Assembly (NCBI RefSeq): GCF_030611305.1
Contig: NZ_JAUWQB010000018.1
Location: forward strand, 1 to 50,355
Source: Desulfobacula sp.
Lineage (GTDB): Bacteria > Desulfobacterota > Desulfobacteria > Desulfobacterales > Desulfobacteraceae
Reading direction: 5' to 3'
DNA: 50,355 nt
This document shows positions 9,621 to 18,542 of the stretch, in pieces. The notes beneath the pieces were generated by a model. The model searched no databases. It was not told the origin of the DNA and was given only the letters and a program-made list of their open reading frames with translations. The position numbers were made by a program, and so were the translations under genes. How positions within the stretch are numbered: position 1 is the first letter of the stretch; every line of letters starts with the position of its first letter.

Positions 9621-10100
9621 ATGGATGTTAGATTTATAAATCCCTTTTTAGAGGGAACGATTAGCGTATTGAAAACAATGGCCTTTGTTGAACCAAAACC
9701 TGGCAAACCCTATCTTAAAAATGATGGTTTGGCCAGGGGTGATGTCTCCGGCATCATAGGTTTTACAGGAACACTATCAGGTTCAATGGCCCTGAGTTTT
9801 TCTGAGAACGCCATATTGAAGATTGTATCAAATATGCTTGGGGAGGAAATTAGAGAAATCAATGGTGACATTGAGGATGCCGTGGGTGAGATTACAAATA
9901 TAATTTCAGGTGTGGCCAGAAAAAAGCTGGAGTCGCTCGGCTTAACTGTCTTAGCTGCAATCCCTACTGTAGTCTCAGGCAAGGGTCACTCAATCAAGCA
10001 TGTCCTGGGTGGTACAAGTGTTGTTATTCCATTTGAAACGAAAGATGGGCCTTTTGTCGTGGATGTTTGTATGAGCGAGATGAAACAGAAAACAAAGTGA
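9621..10100 (+). CDS. cheX: CheX-family CheY-P phosphatase (second copy)
   Basis: 159 residues. The D-x3-E-x2-N phosphatase signature is EDAVGEITNIISG, followed 22 residues later by the conserved proline in AAIPTVVSG. The start MDVRFINPFLEGTISVLKTM and the FTGTLSGSMALSFSENAI strand pair are typical of CheX. It should dephosphorylate CheY-P. It follows the second cheY by 24 bp with AAGGAG as ribosome site. With the earlier cheY-cheX overlap, the cluster holds two cheY-cheX pairs around cheB-cheA. The two CheX proteins are clearly diverged, so this is not a recent duplication. Confidence 0.92.
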   Translation: MDVRFINPFLEGTISVLKTMAFVEPKPGKPYLKNDGLARGDVSGIIGFTGTLSGSMALSFSENAILKIVSNMLGEEIREINGDIEDAVGEITNIISGVARKKLESLGLTVLAAIPTVVSGKGHSIKHVLGGTSVVIPFETKDGPFVVDVCMSEMKQKTK

Positions 10101-10170
10101 AGAAAAAATCTAAATAACTGATAAGCCGAGCTGTAGAGAATTGAAATAAAAAGAATAGGGGAATAATGGA

Positions 10171-10572
10171 GTGAAAACTAAAACCAATGATTATCTGACG
10201 GCCAATGAGACCATTCTTTTAGTGGATGATGAGAAGCCCATTCTCGACGTAACATGCGATATGCTGACTCGGCGTGGTTATACGACTATCACGGCGGAAA
10301 GCGGAGAGACGGCCATTGAGGTTTATAAGAGAAAAGGAGATCAGATTGATCTGGTGCTCCTGGATATAGGGATGCCCGGCATGGGTGGTCACAGGTGTTT
10401 TGAGGAGCTTCTTAGAATCAATCCCGGGATAAAGGTTATTATTGCCACTGGTTATCCTGCCAGCGGAAAGGTAAAAGAAACGCTTGGTTCCGGTGCTGCC
10501 GGTTTTATAAGCAAACCATATCGGATAGCTGATATGGTGAAAAAAGCAAGAAAGGTTCTGGATAGAAGATAG
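10171..10572 (+). CDS. Single-domain response regulator (receiver only)
   Basis: 133 residues. It has a receiver domain with VDDEKPILD, the phospho-Asp in LVLLDIGMPGMGGHRCFEELL, the switch residue in IATGYP and the conserved Lys in FISKPYR. It resembles the receiver domains at the ends of hybrid histidine kinases more than it resembles CheY. It starts with GTG at 10171, 8 bp after AGGGGA; the ATG at 10166 is closed at once by a stop. The upstream 70-bp gap is larger than elsewhere in the che cluster, so it may be a later addition. Its 3' end faces the NtrC-type gene 4 bp away. Partner kinase unknown. Confidence 0.85.
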   Translation: MKTKTNDYLTANETILLVDDEKPILDVTCDMLTRRGYTTITAESGETAIEVYKRKGDQIDLVLLDIGMPGMGGHRCFEELLRINPGIKVIIATGYPASGKVKETLGSGAAGFISKPYRIADMVKKARKVLDRR

Positions 10573-10576
10573 GCCT

Positions 10577-11956
10577 TTAGCTGATGTTATATCTTTTCAA
10601 TTTTTCTACAAGGGTTGTTCTGTTCAGCTTTAATAACTTTGCGGCCCTGCTTTTTACCCCCCCCGATTTCACCAGGGCCTTCCGGAGCAAATCTTTTTCA
10701 AATTGACCGATTGTTTCATTCAGACCCAGACCGTTATCCGAAATCTCAATATCGCTTATGATTCCTTCAATTTTTTCTGAATTCAGTTTTGTTTTATCAG
10801 GCAAATCCTTTAACTCTATAGTGCCGGATCCTTTCATGACAACAAGCATTTCAATAAGGTTTTGCAATTCTCTTACATTGCCGGGCCAGGAATATTTCGC
10901 AAGGCAATTCATGGATTCGGGCGTTAATCCCTGAATTTTTTTTTCTTTTGATTTATTAAATGTTCTTAGGAAATGATTGATCAGGACAGGTATATCCGCC
11001 TTTCTTTCTCTAAGAGGCGGAAGATGAATGGGTATCACGTTGATGCGATAAAAGAGATCCTCTCTGAATTTTTTTTCTGCCACGGCTTTTTCCAGATCCA
11101 GGTTTGTCGCGGTAATAATCCTTATATCCAAATCTATGGTTTTTATGCCTCCAATTCGTTCGCACTGCCTTTCCTGTATTACCCTCAGCACCTTTACCTG
11201 CAACGAAGGGCTCATGTCGCCTATCTCATCGAGAAAGATTGTTCCCCTCTGGGCTAATTCAAACCGACCTGTCCTGCTCCGTATGGCCCCTGTAAATGCG
11301 CCTTTTTCATGCCCGAACAATTCACTTTCGAGAAGCTCTTCAGGAATTGCACCGCAGTTTACCGTAACAAACGGCTGGGCTTTCCTGCCGCTATTGAAAC
11401 ACAGCGCATGGGCCACCAGTTCCTTGCCTGTTCCGCTTTCGCCATATATAGCAACAGTACTGTCTGATGAAGCCGCTTTTTTGATTTTTTCAAAAACATC
11501 CTTCATCTTATCGCTGTAAGCTGTCAATTTGCCAAAGTTATACTTTTCCTCTAAATGACCCCGAAGGATGATATTTTCCTCTTTGAGTTTTGCATGGGAC
11601 AGAGCCCTTTCAACAACCAGCCCGACACGATCTTTCTTCAAAGGTTTTGTTATATAATCAAAAGCTCCTAACCTCATGGCTTCAACAGCGCTTTTCACAG
11701 TGGCGTAACCTGTCATCATGACAACGACATTTTCGGGATTCATCTCTTTTATGAATTTAAGCAGCTGCAGACCATCGATGTGGGGCATTTTCAGATCTGT
11801 TATGACCAGATCATATTTGTCATAAGGAAAGACTTCCATTGCCTCCTGACCATCTTTGACAGCCTTAACCTCATAGCCGTTTTCAGACAACAATTCTACC
11901 AGATTTTTTCTGTTAAGATCATGGTCTTCAGCAATTAATATCTTAGCCTTTTTCAT
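10577..11956 (-). CDS. NtrC-family sigma-54-dependent response regulator
   Basis: 459 residues with three domains. An N-terminal receiver (about 1-120) has IAEDHD and the phospho-Asp in LVITDLKMPHIDG. A central AAA+ sigma-54 activator domain has Walker A GESGTGKE, the sigma-54 contact loop GAFTGA and Walker B TIFLDEIGDM. A C-terminal Fis-type helix-turn-helix reads SRAAKLLKLNRTTLVEKLKRY. It would remodel sigma-54 RNA polymerase at enhancer-dependent promoters when phosphorylated. No cognate kinase lies next to it; the orphan kinase at 22745 is one candidate. Its target genes cannot be read from here. A terminator hairpin lies just upstream, after RNase G. Confidence 0.93.
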   Translation of the reverse strand: MKKAKILIAEDHDLNRKNLVELLSENGYEVKAVKDGQEAMEVFPYDKYDLVITDLKMPHIDGLQLLKFIKEMNPENVVVMMTGYATVKSAVEAMRLGAFDYITKPLKKDRVGLVVERALSHAKLKEENIILRGHLEEKYNFGKLTAYSDKMKDVFEKIKKAASSDSTVAIYGESGTGKELVAHALCFNSGRKAQPFVTVNCGAIPEELLESELFGHEKGAFTGAIRSRTGRFELAQRGTIFLDEIGDMSPSLQVKVLRVIQERQCERIGGIKTIDLDIRIITATNLDLEKAVAEKKFREDLFYRINVIPIHLPPLRERKADIPVLINHFLRTFNKSKEKKIQGLTPESMNCLAKYSWPGNVRELQNLIEMLVVMKGSGTIELKDLPDKTKLNSEKIEGIISDIEISDNGLGLNETIGQFEKDLLRKALVKSGGVKSRAAKLLKLNRTTLVEKLKRYNIS

Positions 11957-11989
11957 AGCAACCTACCCCCAACAACCAAGAACTATTTT

Positions 11990-12017
11990 CAAAAAAAGCA
12001 ACATATGCGAGTTGCTT
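11990..12017 (-). terminator. Rho-independent terminator downstream of RNase G
   Basis: Read on the - strand, arms AGCAAC and GTTGCT (12016-12011 and 12003-11998) enclose a 7-nt loop and run into seven T's. It lies about 110 bp beyond the rng stop and about 35 bp before the NtrC-type start. It can end the radical SAM-rng transcript, unless it acts as an attenuator for the regulator gene. The rest of the 168-bp gap (11957-12124) shows no clear promoter match. Confidence 0.65.
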
Positions 12018-12124
12018 ATAAAACAGTTTTTCATTTTTGTCTATAGATCAGAAAATTTGATAACAAGAATAGCAAAAAACTTGCTGGTTTGAGGCACCAA
12101 TGGCTGCAAGCTGAAAATTCTGTG

Positions 12125-13696
12125 CTATTTTACCAGGGACTCGAAGATATGGTATTCCTCTATATGGTAATGGGGTTCGGGGTATATCGCAATCGGTTTT
12201 GAAAACTGTTTTTCAAGGGATGAAATCAGGTGCTTTTCCCTGCCATGGAGCAATTGGGCGATTTCCGGATGCACCTTTACAGTGAACCGGTTACCCATGA
12301 TATCACCTGCTTCGCTGACAAGATCCCTGTAAATTTTATGGCAGAGGGATTTTCCTGATAAAAGATGTCCGTCACCGTTGCAATAGAAACAGGGCTCACA
12401 AAGGGTGCGGGTCAGGTTCCGTCTGATTCTTTTCCTTGTCATCTGCACAAGGCCAAGCTCGGTTAATGGCAGGACATTGGTCTGGCTCTTGTCCTTTTTC
12501 ATGGCTTCATTCATATGTGCCATGACCTTTTTCTTGTGCTGCTCTTTTTTCATATCAATAAAATCAAGAATAATGATACCACCGATATTCCGAAGCCGTA
12601 TCTGATAGGCAATCTCTTTGACAGCCTCAAGGTTGGTTTTAAGGATGGTCTCATCAAAATTATGCTTTCCCACATACCGGCCGGTATTCACATCTATGGC
12701 CACAAGAGCCTCTGTCTGCTCAATCACAATATATCCACCGGATTTGAGCCACACTTTTTTCTTTAATGCTCTTGCCACATCTCCTTCAATGTTATAGGCA
12801 TCGAAAATAGATTCCCTTCCCCGGTAAAGTTCCACAGATAATTTCACGTCCGGCATCAGCCTTTTTAAAAAATTCTGAACATTTTCATACTCTTCCTTTG
12901 AATCGATAATCAGCTTGTCGGCTTCATTGGCCAAAAGATCCCTGACCGCCCTGAATGTTACGGTAAGGTCTTTATATACGAGAGATGTGGCAGAGGTCGT
13001 CTCGCTCTTTGCCAGAATGTCTTCCCAGGTTTTGGTTAAAAAATCGATCTCTTTTTTGATGGTATCTTCATCAATTCCCTGGGCCTGTGTTCTGAATATA
13101 TATCCAAACTTATTTTTCCGAATAGCGACTAAAAGCTCTTTTAACCGTGTTCTTTCAGTGTCATTTTCAATTCTTTTTGATATGCCGATATGATCAACAG
13201 TGGGCATTAATACCATATACCGGCCTGCCAGGGAGATGTGGGTAGTGATTCTCGGCCCCTTGGTGCCAATGGATGATTTCGCTACCTGGACCAGGATCTC
13301 CTGACCTTCTATGAGCAATTCCTCAATACTGCACCCCTGGTTTAAAGAAGCTTTCCAGGAAGTATAATTATCTGCCATGTCTGTTGTTTCAATATCTTCA
13401 TCATTGGATTCGGTATCCGTTTCAACATCATTGTCCTGCTCAAATTTCTGATACATTTTATGACTGGCTGTATCCAGAACATCATCCACATATATGAAGG
13501 CGGCCTGATCAAACCCGATATCAACAAAAGCGGCCTGCATCCCCGGAAGAACTCTTTGCACCCGTCCTTTATAAATATTTCCGGCAATGGATGTCTCGTC
13601 TTCCCTTTCAATAAAAACTTCTACAATGGTGCCGTTTTCAAGAAGCGCCACCCTTGTTTCATGGGGGGCGGTATTCACAACAAGCTCTTTTAACAT
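12125..13696 (-). CDS. rng: Ribonuclease G / E family endoribonuclease
   Basis: 523 residues. The N-terminal start (LLENGTIVEVFIERE ... GNIYKGRVQRVLPGMQAAFVDIG) is the S1-like RNA-binding entry of RNase E/G. The S1 region carries an acidic low-complexity insert (about residues 80-105, rich in Asp, Glu and Thr). The catalytic DNase I-like domain has magnesium-binding aspartates in ALVAIDVNTGRYVG and IILDFIDMK. The zinc-link-like cysteines are in CEPCFYCNGDG. There is no long C-terminal degradosome scaffold, so RNase G is the better name. It matures 16S rRNA 5' ends and cleaves AU-rich single-stranded RNA. It lies 29 bp after the radical SAM gene, a neighbour pairing I recall from other bacteria. 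Confidence 0.92.
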   Translation of the reverse strand: MLKELVVNTAPHETRVALLENGTIVEVFIEREDETSIAGNIYKGRVQRVLPGMQAAFVDIGFDQAAFIYVDDVLDTASHKMYQKFEQDNDVETDTESNDEDIETTDMADNYTSWKASLNQGCSIEELLIEGQEILVQVAKSSIGTKGPRITTHISLAGRYMVLMPTVDHIGISKRIENDTERTRLKELLVAIRKNKFGYIFRTQAQGIDEDTIKKEIDFLTKTWEDILAKSETTSATSLVYKDLTVTFRAVRDLLANEADKLIIDSKEEYENVQNFLKRLMPDVKLSVELYRGRESIFDAYNIEGDVARALKKKVWLKSGGYIVIEQTEALVAIDVNTGRYVGKHNFDETILKTNLEAVKEIAYQIRLRNIGGIIILDFIDMKKEQHKKKVMAHMNEAMKKDKSQTNVLPLTELGLVQMTRKRIRRNLTRTLCEPCFYCNGDGHLLSGKSLCHKIYRDLVSEAGDIMGNRFTVKVHPEIAQLLHGREKHLISSLEKQFSKPIAIYPEPHYHIEEYHIFESLVK

Positions 13697-13712
13697 GGGC
13701 TTATCCTTGTTT

Positions 13713-13748
13713 TTACGTGTGACCTTTAGGTTACGTGTGACCTTCGGG
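13713..13748. repeat. Two-copy 18-bp tandem repeat at the end of the radical SAM gene
   Basis: Units 13713-13730 and 13731-13748 differ at 2 of 18 positions (TTACGTGTGACCTTTAGG versus ...TTCGGG). The radical SAM gene's stop codon lies in the first unit, so its last residues (RRSHVT) are encoded by the repeat. This is likely a small local duplication. Confidence 0.8.
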
Positions 13749-16251
13749 TTATCTTTTTTATCCTTGCTATCTTTATGACATCTTCATCCAGTTCAAAATA
13801 TTTTGTCAATATTTCTGCGGGTCTTATCGTTCTTTCATTATATTTTTTTAAAACCATTTCAATGGTTTGTAAATCTATAAAAAATATTTTCTCAACAGAT
13901 TTTCGCAAATCCGTTTTCCTTATTTTCCCTTTTTTACTCAGGTCTTCAACAATAAATTCTGATAAATTCAAAAATCGATCTACTTTTTCTTGTCCAAGAC
14001 AAACATCAGCAAACCCGATGATATAACAAGAAGGTTGCTCTTTTCTTTTTACAAGCTTGTTAAAAGGTTTGCACCCTGTGATGCAAAGGCCTTCAGGGAG
14101 CGTGTTGTTTAACAGATCAACAATTGTTTTGGGTGCCAAATCCTTTTCAAGGTAAATAAAAAGTGTTTCTTCTTCGCTTTCCATTCCAACGGGAAGGGCA
14201 TTTTCAAAGGAGAGTCGCATGGAAGGATTAAACCCTTGTGAATATTTTGCATTTAATCCGGTTCTTTTCACGGCCCTCTGAACAATGGAGGCAAGTTCAA
14301 GATGCCCGAAAAATCTTGCTGTTCCAAGTTTTGAAAAAGCGATCTCAAATTTCTTAAAGCTGTCATCCGGCAACCTTTTCAGAGTGCCAACGTTTCCCGG
14401 ATCAGTTTTTGGAGTGTCTGACAGGACGTCGTGCAGCACCGGCTTTATCTTTTTAAAATCACACACACCGCATCCTGTGCAGTCATTCTCCCTGCAGTCA
14501 GCGGTAAGTGATTTCTCCCTGGCTTTTTGAAATTCTTCTTTTAAGAATTGGGGCAACACACCTGAATCAATATGATCCCAGGGAAGAGTTTCTTCATCAT
14601 TTCGTTGACGGGTCGTATAAAATAAGGGATCAATCCCTGTTTTTTCAAAGGCTTTTTGCCATAAAGAAAAATCAAACTTATCGGTCCAGCCGTCCAGGCG
14701 GCACCCTTTTTCAAAAGCCGTTACCAAAAGCTGCGACAATTTCCTGTCTCCTCTTGCCCAAACCCCTTCAACCATGCTCATCTCAGGACCTTGCCATTTG
14801 AGTTTCACCTTGCGATGCCTTAAATTGTCTTTCAGGTATTGCAGTTTTTCTTTTGTTTCATCCAGAGAAATTTGGGCGCATCTTTGAAAAGGGGTGTGTG
14901 CTTTGGGAATAAACGTGGTTGCACTGACATTGATGGCCTTTTTTCCCTTGGCATAGGAAGATGCCAGCCGTTTTGAAAGACTACAGATGGCCTCAATGTC
15001 ATCTGATGTTTCAAAGGGAAGCCCCATCATAAAATAGAGCTTGATATTTTTCCAGCCGAGATTCAATGCATTTTCAACCGTTGCCACAATGCTTTCTTCA
15101 GTCAGATTTTTATTAATAATATCTCTCAAACGCTGAGAGCCTGCTTCCGGGGCAATGGTAAATCCGGTTTTCCTGACCTTTTGTATAATATTCATCAATT
15201 CCAAGTTAAGTTTTTCCGCCCTTATGGATGGAAGGGAAATAGCATTGCAATGCCCCTGACCCAAATCAAGAAGCCGCGCCATCAATTGGGGCAAATTTGA
15301 ATAATCCCCCGTACTTAATGACAAAAGAGAAACATCAGAATATCCGGTTGTTTTTAAAGATTCCCCTGTGATCTCTATCAAGTCATCCAATGATCTTTCC
15401 CTGACCGGGCGGTATATCATGCCTGCCTGGCAGAACCTGCATCCCCTGGAACATCCCCTGGCTATCTCAAGCCTCAACCGGTCATGAACCGGTTTGGCAA
15501 AGGGAATAATCGGAGATTTGGGGAAATTGTCTTTTGTAAGGCTCGGCAAGAATGCCCTCTTAACTTTCTGGTAGTCTTCGAATATGGGGGTAAGGACCTG
15601 GATACCATTTTCATCATATGTCGGTTCAAAAAAAGAAGGAATATACACCCCGTCTATCTTTGACAAGAGCTTGAGAAGGGTCTTCTTTTGCCCGTCGCCT
15701 TGTTTTTTAAACTCAATGACCTGATTTGAAATTTGAACAGCCGCTTCTTCACCATCCCCGATGACAAAGGCATCAAAAAAGTCAGCCAGGGGCTCAGGAT
15801 TGAAGGCGCAGGGTCCACCGCCAATAATAAGGGGGAACGAATCATCTCTTTCTTTCGAATAAAAAGGAATCTTTGACAGGCTCAATAGGGTGAGGATATT
15901 AGTGAAGTTCAGTTCGTAAAGAAGGCTGATCCCAATGATATCAAAGGTTTTCAGATCTTTTTGGGACTCCATGGAAAGGCAGGGAATCTTTTTTTCCAGT
16001 AAATAGGCTTCCATATCCGGAGCAGGCGAAAAAAAACGTTCTGCTGCAATATTTTCATGGTTGTTTAAAATGGAATAAAGAATCTGCAGCCCAAAGTGTG
16101 AGGTTCCAATTTCATAAAGATCCGGAAATACCAGGGCAAATGTCAGATCCACCTGTTCCAGATCTTTTTTCACGGCATTGATCTCATTGCCCACGTATCG
16201 TGTCGGTGTCTGGACCAGTGCAAGGATATCTTGATAATTTTGTTTATGCAT
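13726..16251 (-). CDS. B12-binding-type radical SAM protein with C-terminal DUF2344-like domain
   Basis: 841 residues. The N-terminal 180 residues look like a B12-binding-type Rossmann domain (FALVFPDLYEIGTSHFGLQIL; LIIGGGPCAFNPEPLADFFD). The radical SAM core follows, with the iron-sulfur motif CSRGCRFC in RLEIARGCSRGCRFCQAG. A Cys-rich segment (DCTGCGVCDFKK) comes next, and then a C-terminal domain (about 640-840: RFFGHLELASIVQRAVKRTG, KYSQGFNPSMRLSF) of the DUF2344 type. This matches the TIGR03960 plus TIGR03936 fusion as I remember it, often found next to rng. Function is not established; a link to tRNA or rRNA modification is only a guess. Start ATG 16251 is divergent from asnS. Confidence 0.85.
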   Translation of the reverse strand: MHKQNYQDILALVQTPTRYVGNEINAVKKDLEQVDLTFALVFPDLYEIGTSHFGLQILYSILNNHENIAAERFFSPAPDMEAYLLEKKIPCLSMESQKDLKTFDIIGISLLYELNFTNILTLLSLSKIPFYSKERDDSFPLIIGGGPCAFNPEPLADFFDAFVIGDGEEAAVQISNQVIEFKKQGDGQKKTLLKLLSKIDGVYIPSFFEPTYDENGIQVLTPIFEDYQKVKRAFLPSLTKDNFPKSPIIPFAKPVHDRLRLEIARGCSRGCRFCQAGMIYRPVRERSLDDLIEITGESLKTTGYSDVSLLSLSTGDYSNLPQLMARLLDLGQGHCNAISLPSIRAEKLNLELMNIIQKVRKTGFTIAPEAGSQRLRDIINKNLTEESIVATVENALNLGWKNIKLYFMMGLPFETSDDIEAICSLSKRLASSYAKGKKAINVSATTFIPKAHTPFQRCAQISLDETKEKLQYLKDNLRHRKVKLKWQGPEMSMVEGVWARGDRKLSQLLVTAFEKGCRLDGWTDKFDFSLWQKAFEKTGIDPLFYTTRQRNDEETLPWDHIDSGVLPQFLKEEFQKAREKSLTADCRENDCTGCGVCDFKKIKPVLHDVLSDTPKTDPGNVGTLKRLPDDSFKKFEIAFSKLGTARFFGHLELASIVQRAVKRTGLNAKYSQGFNPSMRLSFENALPVGMESEEETLFIYLEKDLAPKTIVDLLNNTLPEGLCITGCKPFNKLVKRKEQPSCYIIGFADVCLGQEKVDRFLNLSEFIVEDLSKKGKIRKTDLRKSVEKIFFIDLQTIEMVLKKYNERTIRPAEILTKYFELDEDVIKIARIKKITRRSHVT

Positions 16252-16280
16252 GATAGTGAATTTTTAAAAAATATAATCTT

Positions 16281-16298
16281 TAAACGTTTAGGTATAAT
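16281..16298 (+). promoter_or_regulatory. Candidate asnS promoter element with a TAAACGTTTA palindrome
   Basis: In the 85-bp gap between the divergent radical SAM gene and asnS there is a perfect 10-bp palindrome TAAACGTTTA (16281-16290), followed by TATAAT (16293-16298). No good -35 is seen at 17 bp. The same AAACGTTT core occurs twice around the nrdD promoter. Confidence 0.35.
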
Positions 16299-16336
16299 CA
16301 AAATTTTTAATATATTATTTTTTGCAGGATAAAGCA

Positions 16337-17686
16337 ATGAAAAGAACAAAAATCAATGTGTTGCTCGCACTTGATAAAACACCGGGAAAAGTCCTTATCA
16401 AAGGCTGGGTCAGAACCAAAAGGGATTCAAAAGAATTCTCTTTCATGGATATAAATGACGGATCAGCCTTAAAAAGTATCCAGGTCATTGCAAATAATGA
16501 TCTTGAAAATTATCCGGATATAGAAAAAATTACCACGGGCACCTCTGTAACTGTTGCAGGACAGCTTGTAGAGTCTCCCGGAAAAGGGCAAAAATGGGAA
16601 ATCCAGGCATCAGATATTGAAATTATAAATATTGCTCCGGAATCCTATCCCCTTCAAAAAAAAAGACACTCGGATGAATTCTTAAGAACCATTGCCCATC
16701 TCAGACCTCGGACAAACAAATATGGAGCTGCCTTCCGGATCCGATCAGAGATGATGTTTGCCATTCATAAATTTTACAAGGAAAAAGGTTTCAAATATCT
16801 GACCACTCCTTTGATCACAGGGGCTGACTGCGAAGGTGCGGGTGAAATGTTCAGGGTAACCGGCCCTGATCCCGGGAAGGAGAATTTCTTTGGCCGGGAA
16901 TCCAGCCTGACGGTTTCAGGCCAGTTGCCTGCTGAGATGTTTGCCCTTGCCCTAGGTGATGTCTACACCTTTGGCCCGACTTTCAGGGCGGAAAACTCCA
17001 ATACCAGCCGGCATGTGGCAGAATTCTGGATGTTGGAACCGGAAATGGCTTTTTGTGACTTAAAAGAAAACATGGATCATGGTGAAGAGCTCGTTAAATA
17101 TCTCACTCAGCATGCCATGGATGAATGCAGTGAGGATATGGCTCTTTTCATTAATTTTGTAGACAAATCACTGTTAAAGCGCATTGACACCCTTTTGAAC
17201 ACGGAATTCGGGAGGATTTCCTACACGGATGCCATTGAAATTTTACTCAACTCAAAAAAGAAGTTTGACTATAAAGTTGAATATGGAACCGATTTACAGT
17301 CTGAACATGAACGGTATCTGGCCGAGGAATATTTTAAAAAACCGGTTTTTCTTACAGATTATCCAAAGGAAATCAAACCGTTTTACATGCGGATGAATGA
17401 TGATGGAAAAACCGTTGCAGCCGTAGACCTGCTTGTTCCCGGAATAGGGGAACTTATTGGCGGCAGCCAGAGAGAAGAGAGGCTTACTGCGCTGGAAAAA
17501 AGGATGGATGAGATGAATCTGCCAAAGGAAGACTACTGGTGGTATCTGGATTCCAGAAAATTCGGCTCGGCACCCCATTCAGGGTTTGGCATGGGGTTTG
17601 AAAGATTTTTAATGATGATTACCGGAATCAGTAATATAAGGGATGTTATACCTTTCCCAAGAACTCCGGGTAGTATTGATTTTTAA
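16337..17686 (+). CDS. asnS: Asparaginyl-tRNA synthetase
   Basis: 449 residues from ATG 16337, chosen over an upstream TTG at 16322 because AGGAT at 16326 is well placed. An N-terminal OB-fold anticodon-binding domain (about 1-105: VLIKGWVRTKRDSKEFSFMDINDGS) is joined to a class II catalytic core. Motif 2 is FGPTFRAENSNTSRHVAEFWMLEPE and motif 3 is GFGMGFERFLMMITG. The ENSNTSRH wording and GGSQREERL are those of AsnRS rather than AspRS. It charges tRNA-Asn with asparagine, so this organism should not depend entirely on the indirect amidotransferase route for Asn-tRNA. First gene of a five-gene operon. Confidence 0.97.
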   Translation: MKRTKINVLLALDKTPGKVLIKGWVRTKRDSKEFSFMDINDGSALKSIQVIANNDLENYPDIEKITTGTSVTVAGQLVESPGKGQKWEIQASDIEIINIAPESYPLQKKRHSDEFLRTIAHLRPRTNKYGAAFRIRSEMMFAIHKFYKEKGFKYLTTPLITGADCEGAGEMFRVTGPDPGKENFFGRESSLTVSGQLPAEMFALALGDVYTFGPTFRAENSNTSRHVAEFWMLEPEMAFCDLKENMDHGEELVKYLTQHAMDECSEDMALFINFVDKSLLKRIDTLLNTEFGRISYTDAIEILLNSKKKFDYKVEYGTDLQSEHERYLAEEYFKKPVFLTDYPKEIKPFYMRMNDDGKTVAAVDLLVPGIGELIGGSQREERLTALEKRMDEMNLPKEDYWWYLDSRKFGSAPHSGFGMGFERFLMMITGISNIRDVIPFPRTPGSIDF

Positions 17687-17693
17687 ACTTTAT

Positions 17694-18542
17694 ATGCATT
17701 ACACTTATTATTTCCATTTTGATGTTATCACAAGAATTCTTGAGGCGATCAGGAATGGTACAAAAAGTATTAGCCTGTCCCTGAACCTGAACTTGTCTGA
17801 AAAGGTCTGGCAAATTGAAGCAGACAGGTTGATACTCGATAATGATACGTTTATTGATATGAAAAAGCTTGAGCCCATATCCTCTTTTAAAAACAGAATT
17901 TTTATCTTTCAAAACAATGTGTTGACTCCGGTTGAAGTTCGAAGTGACGGGTATTACAAACTGGTTCCCACGCAGAGCGCACCGACCCTTGAGATCAACG
18001 GAATCAAGATGCACCGTTCCAAAGATATTGACCCCTTAACTGATGCAAAATTAAAAACGCGGCTGGTTGTTACAACAAATGATCAGGTTCTCGATACCTG
18101 CGGTGGTCTTGGATATTCAGCCATTTTTGCTTTAAAGGCAGGGGCAAAAAAAATAATTTCAACGGAAAAAAGCCCTGCTGTAATAAAAATACGCAATTTA
18201 AACCCCTGGTTAAAAAAATATGCCGACAAAAGACTGGAGCTGATCCATACCGACATCACCCGTGAGATTGACAGATTTGAAAATGGCATGTTTAACAGTG
18301 TGATTCATGATCCGCCAAGGTTCACATCAGCTACCGGAGATCTTTACGGAAGAAAATTTTATGATGCACTTTTCAGGATCATGACGTCCCGCTCAAAATT
18401 GTTTCACTATACCGGCAGCCCGAAAAAAATTAAAACCAAAAATAAATTTATTAAAAATACCATGAAACGGCTTGAACAATCAGGATTTAAAGCCCTTTGC
18501 TTTCATGACAATCTACAGGGAATTTATGCACAAAAAAACTGA
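17694..18542 (+). CDS. Class I SAM-dependent methyltransferase, COG2521-like
   Basis: 282 residues from ATG 17694, 7 bp after the asnS stop; in-frame codons further up overlap asnS and give no conserved-looking sequence. The N-terminal half (about 1-110) has no motif I recognise. The second half is a Rossmann methyltransferase: VLDTCGGLGYSAIFALKAGA is the SAM loop, IISTEKSPAV the acidic strand, LIHTDITREI the third motif and VIHDPPRFT the catalytic-strand motif. The DPPR wording resembles a group of predicted archaeal methyltransferases and spermidine-synthase-like folds. Target unknown: tRNA, protein or small molecule. Its end overlaps the larA start by 17 bp, so the two are translationally coupled. 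Confidence 0.75.
   Translation: MHYTYYFHFDVITRILEAIRNGTKSISLSLNLNLSEKVWQIEADRLILDNDTFIDMKKLEPISSFKNRIFIFQNNVLTPVEVRSDGYYKLVPTQSAPTLEINGIKMHRSKDIDPLTDAKLKTRLVVTTNDQVLDTCGGLGYSAIFALKAGAKKIISTEKSPAVIKIRNLNPWLKKYADKRLELIHTDITREIDRFENGMFNSVIHDPPRFTSATGDLYGRKFYDALFRIMTSRSKLFHYTGSPKKIKTKNKFIKNTMKRLEQSGFKALCFHDNLQGIYAQKN

Noticed and set aside
17643-17693. Extended start of the COG2521-like methyltransferase overlapping asnS
   Set aside because: The extra 17 codons lie in the conserved asnS C-terminus and have no ribosome site; ATG 17694 is the simpler start.
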